Below, one piece after another: positions 9,447 to 18,383 of a DNA stretch of 39,434 nt (within the stretch, counting starts at the first letter, position 1; each line of letters begins with the position of its first letter). The DNA is taken from positions 1 through 39,434 of the forward strand of contig JAHEAR010000031.1 of NCBI GenBank assembly GCA_024642665.1, written 5' to 3'. The translations under genes and the position numbers were made by a program. A model generated the notes under the pieces. The model saw nothing but the letters and a program-made list of their open reading frames with translations, did not search any database and was not told the DNA's origin. This DNA is from Bacteroidota bacterium (GTDB lineage: Bacteria > Bacteroidota > Bacteroidia > Chitinophagales > Saprospiraceae).

Positions 9447-10715
9447 CTACTTTTTCTGTTTTTTTTCCTCTGTAAGACCCACTTTGTATTTACAAGTTAG
9501 CATAGCGATGTCGTCCGGGTAGGGCATTTTTCCCCGAAAAAGGTCTACTTTTTGCATTAGCTCTTCATTGAAATCCGCCGCAGAAGCCGTTTTTTTTGCC
9601 TCTTTTATCGCCGCAATAAGATGATCATCATCAAAATATTGCTCGAGGTCGTTGATGATATCCGTAAGCCCGTCAGTACATGCAAATATCATCCCCGGGT
9701 GCGTGAGCGTCACCTGTCCCATATGTATTTCAGGCAACGTATCAAACGCTCCTATGATCGTACACCCGCTTTCCAATCTTGTGATTTGTCCGTTTTGCAC
9801 CAAATAGGGCGGATGATGGCCCGCATTAATATATTGAAGGGTATTGTTTTTTAGATTTAGTTCACCGATAAACAGCGTTATAAACCGATCGCTTTTAGTG
9901 ATTCTGTACACCGCCTGATTAAGGGCAAACACAAACGTTTCCAAATCTCTGTATTGATAAATCAGGCTCTGAAGAATCGCCTGAAAATTTGCCATCAGAA
10001 TAGCCGCCGAAACCCCTTTTCCACTAATATCAGCAATACAAAATGTCAACCTTTGCTCATCGTACTGAATGAAATCAAAGTAATCTCCTCCAACCGTAAA
10101 GTGCGGTTTGTAGATCGATGCCATTTCAAAGAAATCACTCTTTGGCAGGTGGTCCGGAATCAACATCTGCTGGACACTGCTGGCCAGCTCCATGTCCCGT
10201 GCAAAGCGCTCTTGCTCTATTTGTTTTTTAAATAGTCGTTTGTTTTCGAGTGCTACCGCTATAATGTTGGTAAACGTAGTGACAAACTGGATTCGCGGAT
10301 ATTCATTAGCATCCGCTCGCAGGCCTCCAACCAGGGCAAAGGAAATAGGCACCTTTTTATGATATACAGGAACTATCAGATCAAAGCCCTGAAGGACCTC
10401 CGGATCATCGGCTGTGATACGTTGGGTTTTGGTGTATTTTTTTAGAATAGGACCCAAATCTTCGCGGGTGGCTAATTCATCTGCCATCAAATGGGTGGCG
10501 CAATACCACCGTTTATCATCCTGTTTGAAAAATAGGGCCATTCGCTTTATGCCCATTTCCCACCCAATAAATGATTTGTACATATTATACAGCTCAGGCG
10601 CCGCTACATTGTCGTTGATCGCTTGCGTGATCGTCAACAAACTGTTGATCTGTAGCTGTTTAAGGCTTAATTCCTGCTGTAGCTTTTCGATGCTGACCTG
10701 TTCGGTCTCACTCAT
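9447..10715 (-). CDS. GAF-PP2C (SpoIIE/RsbU-like) serine phosphatase
   Basis: A 422-residue soluble protein. A short coiled-coil (about 5-30) precedes a GAF-like sensory domain (about 30-165). The SpoIIE-type PP2C phosphatase domain (about 190-415) retains the metal-binding aspartate motifs GGDYFDF, ADISGKG, CTDGLTD and DDIAML, so it should be active. Relatives dephosphorylate an anti-anti-sigma protein in partner-switching circuits. No RsbV- or RsbW-like gene lies nearby, so the substrate is unknown. The gene is divergent from the LptF/G-type permease, and the last residues are lysine-rich (EEKKQKK). Confidence 0.9.
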   Translation of the reverse strand: MSETEQVSIEKLQQELSLKQLQINSLLTITQAINDNVAAPELYNMYKSFIGWEMGIKRMALFFKQDDKRWYCATHLMADELATREDLGPILKKYTKTQRITADDPEVLQGFDLIVPVYHKKVPISFALVGGLRADANEYPRIQFVTTFTNIIAVALENKRLFKKQIEQERFARDMELASSVQQMLIPDHLPKSDFFEMASIYKPHFTVGGDYFDFIQYDEQRLTFCIADISGKGVSAAILMANFQAILQSLIYQYRDLETFVFALNQAVYRITKSDRFITLFIGELNLKNNTLQYINAGHHPPYLVQNGQITRLESGCTIIGAFDTLPEIHMGQVTLTHPGMIFACTDGLTDIINDLEQYFDDDHLIAAIKEAKKTASAADFNEELMQKVDLFRGKMPYPDDIAMLTCKYKVGLTEEKKQKK

Positions 10716-10880
10716 GGTTTTGGTGTTCGTGGATTAGTCTGACAAGGTAATTTATTTTTCCCGAGTAGGTTGACAGGTTTTGTCATCCCGCACTTACTAG
10801 TAAACGTATTCATTGCGCTCCTGTTGCCAGGTGGAAGAATACATTTTGCTTGACTGGTTCAGGATTCCGCCTGATACCTT

Positions 10881-10911
10881 TTTCGCCTTAGTTGTTTATT
10901 CCCTATGTTTG
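10881..10911 (+). promoter_or_regulatory. Bacteroidota-type promoter candidate for the permease-lpxK block
   Basis: TTTC at 10881-10884 (one mismatch to the -33 consensus TTTG) is followed after 19 bases by TATGTTTG at 10904-10911, a full match to TAnnTTTG. Transcription would begin about 10918, ten bases before the ATG at 10928. That excludes the earlier ATG at 10892 and supports the shorter protein. The spacing equals that of the promoter candidate at 27924-27954. Confidence 0.4.
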
Positions 10912-10927
10912 TATCCTCAAATCAGGT

Positions 10928-12019
10928 ATGCCATTGCTGACGTTAGACCGATATATTATTCGCAAATACCTGAGCACGTTTTTTTTTACGGCCCTGCTTT
11001 TTTCCATTATTGCCATTGCAATCAATTTCAGTGAGCATATTGAAAAGTTTGTCGATCAGCCGGTGACGAAAAGAGAAATTTTCTTTGACTATTATCTCAA
11101 TTTTATTCCATGGATTAATGGTTTGCTCTGGCCCATTTTTTCACTGATCTCCGTCATCTTCTTTTCCTCTCGGATGGCAAAGAATACGGAGGTGGTCGCC
11201 ATGCTCAATGCAGGCATGAGCTACTCCAGATTTTTGCGGCCTTATCTTATCGCTGCCTTTTTTCTTTCCGGCATCTACCTTCTTGGAAATCACATTTTTT
11301 TTCCCCGGGGAAACAAAACGATGATGTCCTTTGAAAACAAGTATATTTTTCCTGCTAATTACAAAGTAAAAAGCAGCAATATTCATTTGTTTATCGGTCC
11401 CGAATCAAAAGTTTTTATTTCTAATTATCTATCCAATGACAGTAGCGGAACCGGATTTCGACTGGAGCAATATGACGATTTACAACTAACTTTTTTATTG
11501 CGGGCCAAAAACTTTGAGTACCTGCCGGAGAATAAAAAGTGGCGCCTGTATGATTATGAAATCCGTGACTGGGACGATGGAAAAGAACATTATGTTTCAG
11601 GGATTGGCGGAAGTCTTGATACCGCCATTGCTTTATACCCATCAGACTTCGTCTATTATACCAACGACAAAGAAATGATGACCTCTAAAGAACTGCTGCA
11701 GTATATAAAGTATGAACAGGATCGTGGGATAGGATTTTCCCGAATCATGCGATCCGAATATCATCGTCGCTGGGCTGAGCCATTTACGATTGTGATTCTG
11801 ACCGTCATCGGTGCTTCTGTTTCCTCCCGTAAATTGCGTGGAGGAATGGGTTTGAATCTGGCGGTGGGCGCTGTCATTGGTTCTTTGTTTGTGTTGTTAA
11901 GTAAGTTTGCATTAACCTTTTCCACGAACCTTCACATGAATCCCATGATCGCCATGTGGTTGCCCAATATCCTGTTTACCGGTCTGGCCATCTATCTTGT
12001 CTCCAGGGCGCAAAAATAA
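10928..12019 (+). CDS. LptF/LptG-family (YjgP/YjgQ) lipopolysaccharide export permease
   Basis: A 363-residue inner-membrane protein. LptF/LptG permeases form the membrane part of the LptB2FG transporter, which extracts lipopolysaccharide from the inner membrane. The N-terminus (LTLDRYIIRKYLSTFFF) is typical of the family. Three hydrophobic helices fill the first third, a soluble periplasmic beta-rich domain the middle (about 130-255), and three more helices the end (IVILTVIGASVSSRKLRGG onward). I chose the ATG at 10928: the family starts near LDxYIIRK, and a promoter candidate lies between this ATG and the earlier one at 10892. It is followed 60 bases later by lpxK, which fits a lipid A/LPS unit. 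The sequence does not separate LptF from LptG. Confidence 0.9.
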   Translation: MPLLTLDRYIIRKYLSTFFFTALLFSIIAIAINFSEHIEKFVDQPVTKREIFFDYYLNFIPWINGLLWPIFSLISVIFFSSRMAKNTEVVAMLNAGMSYSRFLRPYLIAAFFLSGIYLLGNHIFFPRGNKTMMSFENKYIFPANYKVKSSNIHLFIGPESKVFISNYLSNDSSGTGFRLEQYDDLQLTFLLRAKNFEYLPENKKWRLYDYEIRDWDDGKEHYVSGIGGSLDTAIALYPSDFVYYTNDKEMMTSKELLQYIKYEQDRGIGFSRIMRSEYHRRWAEPFTIVILTVIGASVSSRKLRGGMGLNLAVGAVIGSLFVLLSKFALTFSTNLHMNPMIAMWLPNILFTGLAIYLVSRAQK

Positions 12020-12079
12020 ATACAACCCCGACCCTCTTTGTCTGTTTACTTTTAAACCTACCTTTAGGGTGCTTCGAAT

Positions 12080-13147
12080 ATGGTAAATCAATGGATCTTA
12101 AAAATCTTGCTTATGCCTTTCGCCATTTTATATGGACTGGGCGTAGCGATTCGAAATGGCTTATATTCCATTGGCCTTCTGCGTGGCGTTTCTTTTAGTA
12201 TTCCGGTCATTAGTGTTGGGAATCTCACGGTTGGAGGAACCGGAAAAACACCCCACATAGAATATCTTATCAGAACACTGCATCAGTACCTACCCATTGC
12301 AGTAGTGAGTCGCGGGTATAAAAGAAAAACAACCGGATACCTAGAAGTCTCTACTCAGCATGATGCTTCCCATGTAGGCGACGAACCCCTTCAGTTTAAA
12401 CGCAAGTATCCGCACGTACCGGTAGCGGTAGCAGAAAATCGAAGTTTTGCTATTCCACAAGTGATACGATCCCATCCACATACAAAAGTTGTTTTGCTGG
12501 ATGATGGTTATCAGCACCTGGAAGTTATTCCCGGTCTTAATATTTTACTCACGGAATACAACCGATTATACACGAAAGATTTTATGCTGCCGGTGGGCCG
12601 TTTAAGAGAGTGGCCTGGGGGTGCGAGTCGTGCCGATATGATTGTTGTGACGAAGTGTCCCCCATCTGTCGCTAAAGAAGATATGGAACGACTTGCCACG
12701 GAAGTCAGGCGAAAGAAAAGTCAGCAGGTTTTCTTTAGTGAATATCATTATGGTCATCCGTATAAAATGTATGGTAGTGAACGCCTGCCATTACACAAAG
12801 AGCTGGATGTTTTACTCGTCGTGGCAATTGCCGGTACCGAGTATTTACTAGAATATGTGGATGATCAATGCGGCGACGTGCGCATGTTGGAGTATAATGA
12901 TCATCATCCGTTTTCGTCGTTTGATATCGGAGATATCGAACGGCGCTTTAAACAATTAAGCCCGGATCGGGAGCGAATCGTTCTGACTACGGAAAAGGAT
13001 GCCATGCGCCTGGATGGTCATCGCACGCTATTACAAAAACTTGCTCTTCCCATATATATTCTACCGGTTGCTGTACGGTTTCTTGGTGATCATCCGGAGG
13101 CTTTCGCTGATGCGATTAAAGAATGGCTTCTTAACTTTAAGCGGTAA
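12080..13147 (+). CDS. lpxK: Tetraacyldisaccharide 4'-kinase (LpxK)
   Basis: A 355-residue enzyme that phosphorylates the 4' position of the tetraacyl-disaccharide precursor to make lipid IVA, at the cytoplasmic face of the inner membrane. A hydrophobic N-terminal helix (about 5-40) anchors it. The family P-loop is present at about 46-58 (VGNLTVGGTGKTP), and downstream motifs include VVSRGYKR, GDEPLQFKRKYP, LDDGYQHL and LPVGRLREWP. A weak internal promoter is possible in the 60-base gap upstream (TTTG at 12037, TACCTTTA at 12059). Its TAA overlaps the next ATG by one base (TAATG), so the barrel protein is translationally coupled. Confidence 0.97.
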   Translation: MVNQWILKILLMPFAILYGLGVAIRNGLYSIGLLRGVSFSIPVISVGNLTVGGTGKTPHIEYLIRTLHQYLPIAVVSRGYKRKTTGYLEVSTQHDASHVGDEPLQFKRKYPHVPVAVAENRSFAIPQVIRSHPHTKVVLLDDGYQHLEVIPGLNILLTEYNRLYTKDFMLPVGRLREWPGGASRADMIVVTKCPPSVAKEDMERLATEVRRKKSQQVFFSEYHYGHPYKMYGSERLPLHKELDVLLVVAIAGTEYLLEYVDDQCGDVRMLEYNDHHPFSSFDIGDIERRFKQLSPDRERIVLTTEKDAMRLDGHRTLLQKLALPIYILPVAVRFLGDHPEAFADAIKEWLLNFKR

Positions 13148-14919
13148 TGAAGAGAGGCTTATACGTTTACGCAATGGTTCTGGGGTTTTGCCTGACTGCC
13201 TTTGTGGTGCCTTCATGGGGACAGAACATTTTAACAGAAATGGATCATGATGCCCATGGCCGATATGATCGCATGATCATCCTCAGCGGCGGTGGGGACT
13301 CATCCTTGCATTCGGCTATTAAGCCATTTTTACGATCAGATCTTGTTGTCCTTGCGAATACGTTTTCTGATTTAGCTATCAGCCCGATCACCCAACATCA
13401 GGTGCAAAATATCTATAATCAAAACAATGAATTTGTTGTTCCCGCCGCCGATGGAAATTCTTCTTTTCATGGCTATTTAGATTCCATTATTTCTTTTTCC
13501 ATTGACGGCGCCAATCGTTACCAGCGCAGCAAACATCCTCTTTGGAACGCGTTTTATAAAACGCCGGAACAGTTTTTTGAAGTAGATGTAAAGGATTTTT
13601 ATTTGCGCGTCAACCCGATTTTGCATGTTGCCGTAGGAAAGGAAACGCAGGAAAGCGCAACTACTTTTTACAACCAGCGTGGCATTAGTCTTCGTGGTGG
13701 TGTTGGTAAAAATGTTTTTTTTCAAACCAGCTTTTACGATAGTCAGGTAGCCTTTCCAAACTACATTAATCAATATACCGATAGTCTTGGTGTTGTTCCT
13801 GGTGCAGCACTCTATAAAAACTTTAACAGCAAGCTTTTTGATGTTGATAATGGTCGGGATTTTCTGTTGGCGACGGCCTACATTGGGGTTAACTTCGGAA
13901 AATACATCGGTATGCAGTTGGGGCATAACCAGTTTTTTATCGGAGACGGAATACGTTCGCTTTTTATTTCTGATTTTTCCACGCCTTATTTTTCTCTTAA
14001 GTTTAATACACGTATTTGGAAATTTCATTATCAAAATATTTTCGCAGAAATTTCGGCCGACAACTTTATGGTGGTGAATGGATATTCTGAGCCTGTTCCC
14101 AAAAAATATATGGCCGCCCATTATTTGAGCTATAAGCCAAATAAAACACTTAGCCTTGGCCTGTTTGAGTCTGTTGTTTTTGATCGGGACAACAACCAAT
14201 TTGAACTTCAGTATCTGAATCCGATCATCTTGTACCGAACCGTAGAAGGCTGGATCGGCAGTCCCGACAATGTCTTGCTGGGTTTAAGTTTCAGGCAGGA
14301 TATAAAACGCTGTCTTTCGATCTATGGTCAGTTTATTTTGGATGATATTTCATTCAGCCAGATTTTTGATGGGCACCTCGATTGGTGGGGTAATAAATTC
14401 GGTTATCAGCTGGGTGGAAAATATATCAACGCATTTGGTATCAACATGCTGGATCTTCAGGTGGAATGGAATCGTGTTCGACCTTATACCTACTCCCATT
14501 ATGATAGCCAGGCGAATTATTCTAATTACAAACAAACCCTGGCTCATCCGTTGGGAGGTAATTTTAATGAGATCATTCTTTCCGGAAGATATCAGGCTAC
14601 TGAAAAACTGCTCATCAAAAGCCAACTTAGTTTTATGACAACCGGGGAAGACATGGATAGTATATCTTATGGAAGCAATGTAATTTTTCCAAACACTTCC
14701 CGTCAGGGGGATTATGGCAACCATGTTGCACAGGGTATCGCTACTACTATTTTTTATTGGAGCTCGGGGATGGTGTATGAGTTGACACCGGGATTATTTC
14801 TTGATGGGCGAATAGCTATTAGAAACAAAGTAAGTGATCTGACAGAACGCAATTTAAAAACTTCGTTATTTCAATTTGGCGTAAGGGTAAATCTCGCATA
14901 CCGGGAAGATGTTTTTTAG
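13147..14919 (+). CDS. Outer-membrane beta-barrel protein, RemB/Wzi-like
   Basis: A 590-residue exported protein: signal peptide about 1-26 (FVVPSWGQ), an N-terminal soluble part to about 140, then alternating amphipathic strands rich in aromatic residues to the end (FQFGVRVNLAYREDVF). Segments such as FYLRVNPILHVAVGKE, NQRGISLRGGVGKNVFFQTSFYD and GMQLGHNQFFIGDGIRSLFISDFSTPY resemble the Wzi capsule-assembly and RemB gliding-motility barrels of Bacteroidota. This similarity is from memory of the families and was not searched. Translational coupling to lpxK suggests a role at the cell surface or in glycan handling. Exact function not assigned. Confidence 0.75.
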   Translation: MKRGLYVYAMVLGFCLTAFVVPSWGQNILTEMDHDAHGRYDRMIILSGGGDSSLHSAIKPFLRSDLVVLANTFSDLAISPITQHQVQNIYNQNNEFVVPAADGNSSFHGYLDSIISFSIDGANRYQRSKHPLWNAFYKTPEQFFEVDVKDFYLRVNPILHVAVGKETQESATTFYNQRGISLRGGVGKNVFFQTSFYDSQVAFPNYINQYTDSLGVVPGAALYKNFNSKLFDVDNGRDFLLATAYIGVNFGKYIGMQLGHNQFFIGDGIRSLFISDFSTPYFSLKFNTRIWKFHYQNIFAEISADNFMVVNGYSEPVPKKYMAAHYLSYKPNKTLSLGLFESVVFDRDNNQFELQYLNPIILYRTVEGWIGSPDNVLLGLSFRQDIKRCLSIYGQFILDDISFSQIFDGHLDWWGNKFGYQLGGKYINAFGINMLDLQVEWNRVRPYTYSHYDSQANYSNYKQTLAHPLGGNFNEIILSGRYQATEKLLIKSQLSFMTTGEDMDSISYGSNVIFPNTSRQGDYGNHVAQGIATTIFYWSSGMVYELTPGLFLDGRIAIRNKVSDLTERNLKTSLFQFGVRVNLAYREDVF

Positions 14920-14996
14920 TCGTTGGCTTTGATGCCAAAAAACGATTCGGATCTCTTTCGATTGCTTGCACATTCCTTTGTCTATCTTCGTCGCCT

Positions 14997-15770
14997 ATGA
15001 GAGCCAAGAAATCCTTTGGACAACACTTCCTGACTCAGGAGCCTATTGCAGAGCGCCTGGCCTCTTCCTTAGATACAAACGGCTGTGGAACGATCGTTGA
15101 AATTGGTCCGGGGAAAGGTGTTCTGACAAAGTATCTTTTAAAACAACCCCTGCCGGTCGTTGCCGTTGAACTTGACCGGGATCTTATTCCGTTTTTGGAA
15201 AAAGAGTTTCGAAATACGGCGCTTCAAATTATTCAGGGAGATATTCTTCATGTTCGTTTAGAAGAAGTCGTTAAGGCCGGAGATGATTTTGTGATAGCCG
15301 GAAATTTTCCCTACAACATCTCAAGTCAAATTGTTTTTTTAGGCCTTAAACATCGTGACCGGGTTCCTTTTATGGCGGGTATGTTTCAGTATGAAGTAGC
15401 CAATCGGATTTGTTCGGGTCCCGGCAGTAAAGCGTATGGCGTTATTTCTGTTTTGGTACAAGCTTATTATCATACCGCATTGCTATTTAAGGTCGGTCCG
15501 GAGTGCTTTTCCCCTCCTCCAAAAGTGCAAAGTGCCATCATCTCCATGACGCGTTACAGGACTGAAATTGAAGGCGTGCCCTTTAATGTTTTGCGTCAGG
15601 TCGTCAAGATCGCGTTTAGTCAGCGCAGAAAAAAATTGCGCAATACACTTACTTCTATTCTGTCCGAAGAGGTGTTAAAAGAAATGGGTGTGGCGGACCT
15701 TAGACCAGAACAACTATCTGTTAATCAGTTTATTATGTTGTCTGAACACGTACAGAAAAATCAGGTATAG
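14997..15770 (+). CDS. rsmA: 16S rRNA dimethyladenosine transferase RsmA (KsgA)
   Basis: A 257-residue SAM-dependent methyltransferase that dimethylates two adjacent adenosines in the 3'-terminal hairpin of 16S rRNA during late small-subunit assembly. Family motifs are all present: KKSFGQHFL at 4-12, the SAM loop EIGPGKG at 35-41, the acidic residue ending motif II (AVELD, 56-60), GDIL at 81-84, and the catalytic NFPYNIS at 103-109 (a variant of N-L-P-Y). The C-terminal helical domain carries FSQRRKKLRN. Length is normal. It follows the barrel gene by 77 bases and converges on the zinc-ribbon gene with a 12-base gap. Confidence 0.98.
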   Translation: MRAKKSFGQHFLTQEPIAERLASSLDTNGCGTIVEIGPGKGVLTKYLLKQPLPVVAVELDRDLIPFLEKEFRNTALQIIQGDILHVRLEEVVKAGDDFVIAGNFPYNISSQIVFLGLKHRDRVPFMAGMFQYEVANRICSGPGSKAYGVISVLVQAYYHTALLFKVGPECFSPPPKVQSAIISMTRYRTEIEGVPFNVLRQVVKIAFSQRRKKLRNTLTSILSEEVLKEMGVADLRPEQLSVNQFIMLSEHVQKNQV

Positions 15771-15782
15771 GCACCTCATTAC

Positions 15783-16151
15783 TCAATCTTTGACCTTGTT
15801 TCGCGCAAGAATTTTGACATATTTATTTCCCATTTCGTGGTAACCCTGATCATAACAAAAATAAAACACTTGTCCTGTTTGCGATTTATAGGTGTTGGTG
15901 AAATAATCAAAATTCAAACCCGATTCAATTAGTTTTTGCTTTGCAATCTTTGCCTGGCCGGTAGGGTTAAATCGGGCTAGAATTCTGCGGTTCTTACTGA
16001 TCTTATAATTCACCCTTCGCATTAAACTTGTGGCCTCCGCATTGGCGCGGTTATAATAAGATGCTCTGCAATAGTCTGTGCAAAATCGTTTGTCTCTGCG
16101 ACCATGAATTTCTTCTTCACATTCCTTACAATATCTTTTTACGCTTTCCAT
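15783..16151 (-). CDS. Small zinc-ribbon protein, conserved hypothetical
   Basis: A 122-residue basic protein of unknown function. The N-terminus carries a four-cysteine knuckle, C8-x2-C11-x12-C24-x3-C28 (CKEC ... FCTDYC), likely to bind zinc. The rest is a compact basic domain ending in KILARNKVKD. I start it at the ATG at 16151 because related short proteins begin immediately before the first CxxC. An in-frame ATG at 16190 would add 13 residues. The gene ends 12 bases from rsmA, convergently, and follows the M13 peptidase gene on the same strand. Nucleic-acid binding is a guess based on charge and zinc knuckle. Confidence 0.7.
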   Translation of the reverse strand: MESVKRYCKECEEEIHGRRDKRFCTDYCRASYYNRANAEATSLMRRVNYKISKNRRILARFNPTGQAKIAKQKLIESGLNFDYFTNTYKSQTGQVFYFCYDQGYHEMGNKYVKILARNKVKD

Positions 16152-16219
16152 TGACAAAACAAGATGGTCACTTGCTTGTAGTGTCTTCACGGGGATGGTT
16201 TGTTACTCATGGACTTGGT

Positions 16220-18184
16220 TTACCATATTTTAATTCTCTCCTCCTGATTTCGGTACCACTTACTTTCGGGCATTATTTCAAAGGCGTCATAAAAACTCTG
16301 CATATTAGAAGGTGCGGCAACGGCTCTGTATAATCCCGGTGGATGAGGATCTGTTTTAATTTGATTTCTGAGCGCTTCGGGTCTTGTTTTAGTTCGCCAA
16401 ACCGTTGCCCATGACATAAAGAATCTTTGTTCTGCCGTAAACCCATCAATATTTTCCGGTTTTCCATGACGCTTAAAATAAAGCTGTAGTGCATCATAGG
16501 CAACGCTCAGTCCGCCCAGGTCAGCAATATTCTCTCCTAACGTAAAGGTGCCGTTGATCGCAAGATCTTCAAAAGGATAGTATTGATCAAATTGTTGAAT
16601 GAGGGTTTTTGTTTTGTCGTCAAAACGAGATCTGTCATCCTCGGTCCACCATTCTTTCAGGTTGCCGGTTTTGTCAAAGCGACTACCCTGATCATCAAAT
16701 CCATGCGTGATTTCGTGGCCGATGACGGCACCAATCCCTCCATAGTTTACCGCTGCATCTGCTTCCCAATCAAAGAAAGGGGGTTGTAAAATAGCAGCAG
16801 GAAAGACGATTTCATTAAACATGGGGTTATAGTAGGCGTTGACCTGCTGCGGTGCCATAAACCACTCGTTCTTGTCCACCGGATTTCCTATTCTCAGAAT
16901 ATCTCTGTTAAACATCCACTGTATGATCGACTGAATGTTTTCCAGATAGCTTCTTCCTTTTTCTCCTGATGTAATTTTGAGCCCGGCATACGCTTTCCAT
17001 TGATCAGGAAAACCAATCTTTACCGTAAATGCCTCCAGTTTTTCGAGGGCATAGGCTTTTGTTTTCTCCTCCATCCAATCCAGCGCCTTAAATCGGCTGC
17101 CGAAGGCTTCAATGATATCACCGACCATTTCTATGGCACTTTCTTTGGCCTTATTTGGAAAATGCTTTGAAACGTATAGTTGTCCCAGTGCCTCTCCAAG
17201 ACTCTGGTTGACCACATTTACCAGTTTTTCTTTTCTCGGGCGCATGGTTTCTACCCCTTGAAGGGTCTTAGAATAAAAATCAAAATGGGTCTTTTCCAGG
17301 GTTTGATGAGCATAGGGGGCAGCCCCACTGATCACCATAAACTTCAGATAGTGTTGAATGGTGATAAGTGAAAACTGCTTTAGGTTGTTATTGATAAAGA
17401 GTAAATAGTTTGGTTCGGTGACAATTACTGTGGCTGGAAGTGTGGTGTTGAACGCATTAAAAAAGGGGTCCCACGTCCATTCGGGCATCATATTTCGGAG
17501 TTCCTCTGCTGTTTTGGGATTATATAGTTTGTCCATTTGCCGACGATCCTCTTTGGTCATCATGTGCTTGGCCAGTTCATTCTCCAGGGAGAGAATGTCG
17601 TCAGCAGCGTTTTGGGCTTCTTTTTCTTCGTATCCGACTTCTTCAGAAAGAATGCGCTTGATATAATCCTTGTATTTCTCCCGAATCGTCTGTGCTTTTT
17701 CGTCCTGATCCAGGTAATAATCTCTTTCGGGTAGTCCCAGGTTGGGGGCTTCAATATAGGCTGCATATTTATGGCTATCGGCCAAATCGGGATGAACACT
17801 AAAGTGCAGCACTACTCCACTACCATGTTTAGCCAGGAGGCCGAGCAAACCCGGAAGCTGTTCAAAATCACTAACTCTATTAATCTCCTCTAGTAAGTTG
17901 TTTATTGGTTGAAGGCGGACTTTTTCAATCCTTTCTATGTCCATGCCGCTTTCAAACAGCCTGGCAGCAATATTCTCTGAAGCCCCGGGATCTGATAATT
18001 CGTCATTCAATATATCGATCACGCTTTGCTCGGTGGTTTTTGAAAGTTCATGAAAACTGCCCCAGGAGCTTCTGTCTGCGGGAATTTCAGTTGTATCCAT
18101 CCATCCGCCATTGACATATTGATAAAAGTCCTCCCCTGGTCGGATTGCGGTATCCAGGTTGTTCATATCTATTCCCTTTGCCAT
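16220..18184 (-). CDS. M13-family (neprilysin-like) zinc metallopeptidase
   Basis: A 654-residue gluzincin endopeptidase. The zinc site is intact: H490-E-I-T-H494 and E551 in GENIAD, with D555 as the partner aspartate. The substrate-binding motif NAYY and the N-terminal family segment RPGEDFYQYVNGGWM are also present. Members hydrolyse short peptides and many are secreted or membrane-bound. This one begins MAKGIDMNNLDTA with no signal peptide, and an in-frame TAG five codons upstream of the ATG rules out a longer N-terminus, so it should be cytoplasmic. The C-terminus ends in KIW instead of the neprilysin CxxW ending. Two parS-like palindromes lie upstream. Confidence 0.95.
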   Translation of the reverse strand: MAKGIDMNNLDTAIRPGEDFYQYVNGGWMDTTEIPADRSSWGSFHELSKTTEQSVIDILNDELSDPGASENIAARLFESGMDIERIEKVRLQPINNLLEEINRVSDFEQLPGLLGLLAKHGSGVVLHFSVHPDLADSHKYAAYIEAPNLGLPERDYYLDQDEKAQTIREKYKDYIKRILSEEVGYEEKEAQNAADDILSLENELAKHMMTKEDRRQMDKLYNPKTAEELRNMMPEWTWDPFFNAFNTTLPATVIVTEPNYLLFINNNLKQFSLITIQHYLKFMVISGAAPYAHQTLEKTHFDFYSKTLQGVETMRPRKEKLVNVVNQSLGEALGQLYVSKHFPNKAKESAIEMVGDIIEAFGSRFKALDWMEEKTKAYALEKLEAFTVKIGFPDQWKAYAGLKITSGEKGRSYLENIQSIIQWMFNRDILRIGNPVDKNEWFMAPQQVNAYYNPMFNEIVFPAAILQPPFFDWEADAAVNYGGIGAVIGHEITHGFDDQGSRFDKTGNLKEWWTEDDRSRFDDKTKTLIQQFDQYYPFEDLAINGTFTLGENIADLGGLSVAYDALQLYFKRHGKPENIDGFTAEQRFFMSWATVWRTKTRPEALRNQIKTDPHPPGLYRAVAAPSNMQSFYDAFEIMPESKWYRNQEERIKIW

Positions 18185-18257
18185 AAAAACTCGCTTTAGC
18201 TATTTCAATAGGATATAATAGTAATGTAATTCCTTTTATTGCCGGATGCAATGGATT

Positions 18258-18273
18258 TGTTCCACGTGGAACC
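18258..18273. promoter_or_regulatory. parS-like centromere site 1
   Basis: TGTTCCACGTGGAACC contains a perfect 14-base palindrome (18259-18272) around CACGTG. It matches the known ParB/Spo0J site pattern TGTTnCACGTGnAACA at all but the last base. It lies between two minus-strand genes and outside any coding sequence. ParB would bind here to load the chromosome-segregation complex; no parA or parB gene is in the window. Confidence 0.7.
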
Positions 18274-18351
18274 AGCCATCTCTAAAACAATAAGCTGTTT
18301 ACTTAAAATACCCTAAAATCAAAACTATTGTGTGTTGGAATAGGTTGGGTT

Positions 18352-18367
18352 TGTTCCACGTGGAACA
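18352..18367. promoter_or_regulatory. parS-like centromere site 2
   Basis: TGTTCCACGTGGAACA is a perfect 16-base palindrome and a full match to the ParB site pattern. Its centre is 94 bases from that of the first site, about nine helical turns. It ends 16 bases before the stop codon end of the hydrolase gene. Two copies in one 199-base gap make chance very unlikely. Confidence 0.8.
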
Positions 18368-18383
18368 CACTACGGATTGGGTG

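Noticed and set aside
10892-10927. Earlier ATG for the LptF/G-type permease
   Set aside because: Family members start near LDxYIIRK, and a promoter-like site lies between this ATG and the one at 10928.
13477-14199. 240-codon open frame antisense to the barrel gene
   Set aside because: Lies wholly inside a well-supported gene with signal peptide and barrel strands. The antisense product is basic and low in structure.
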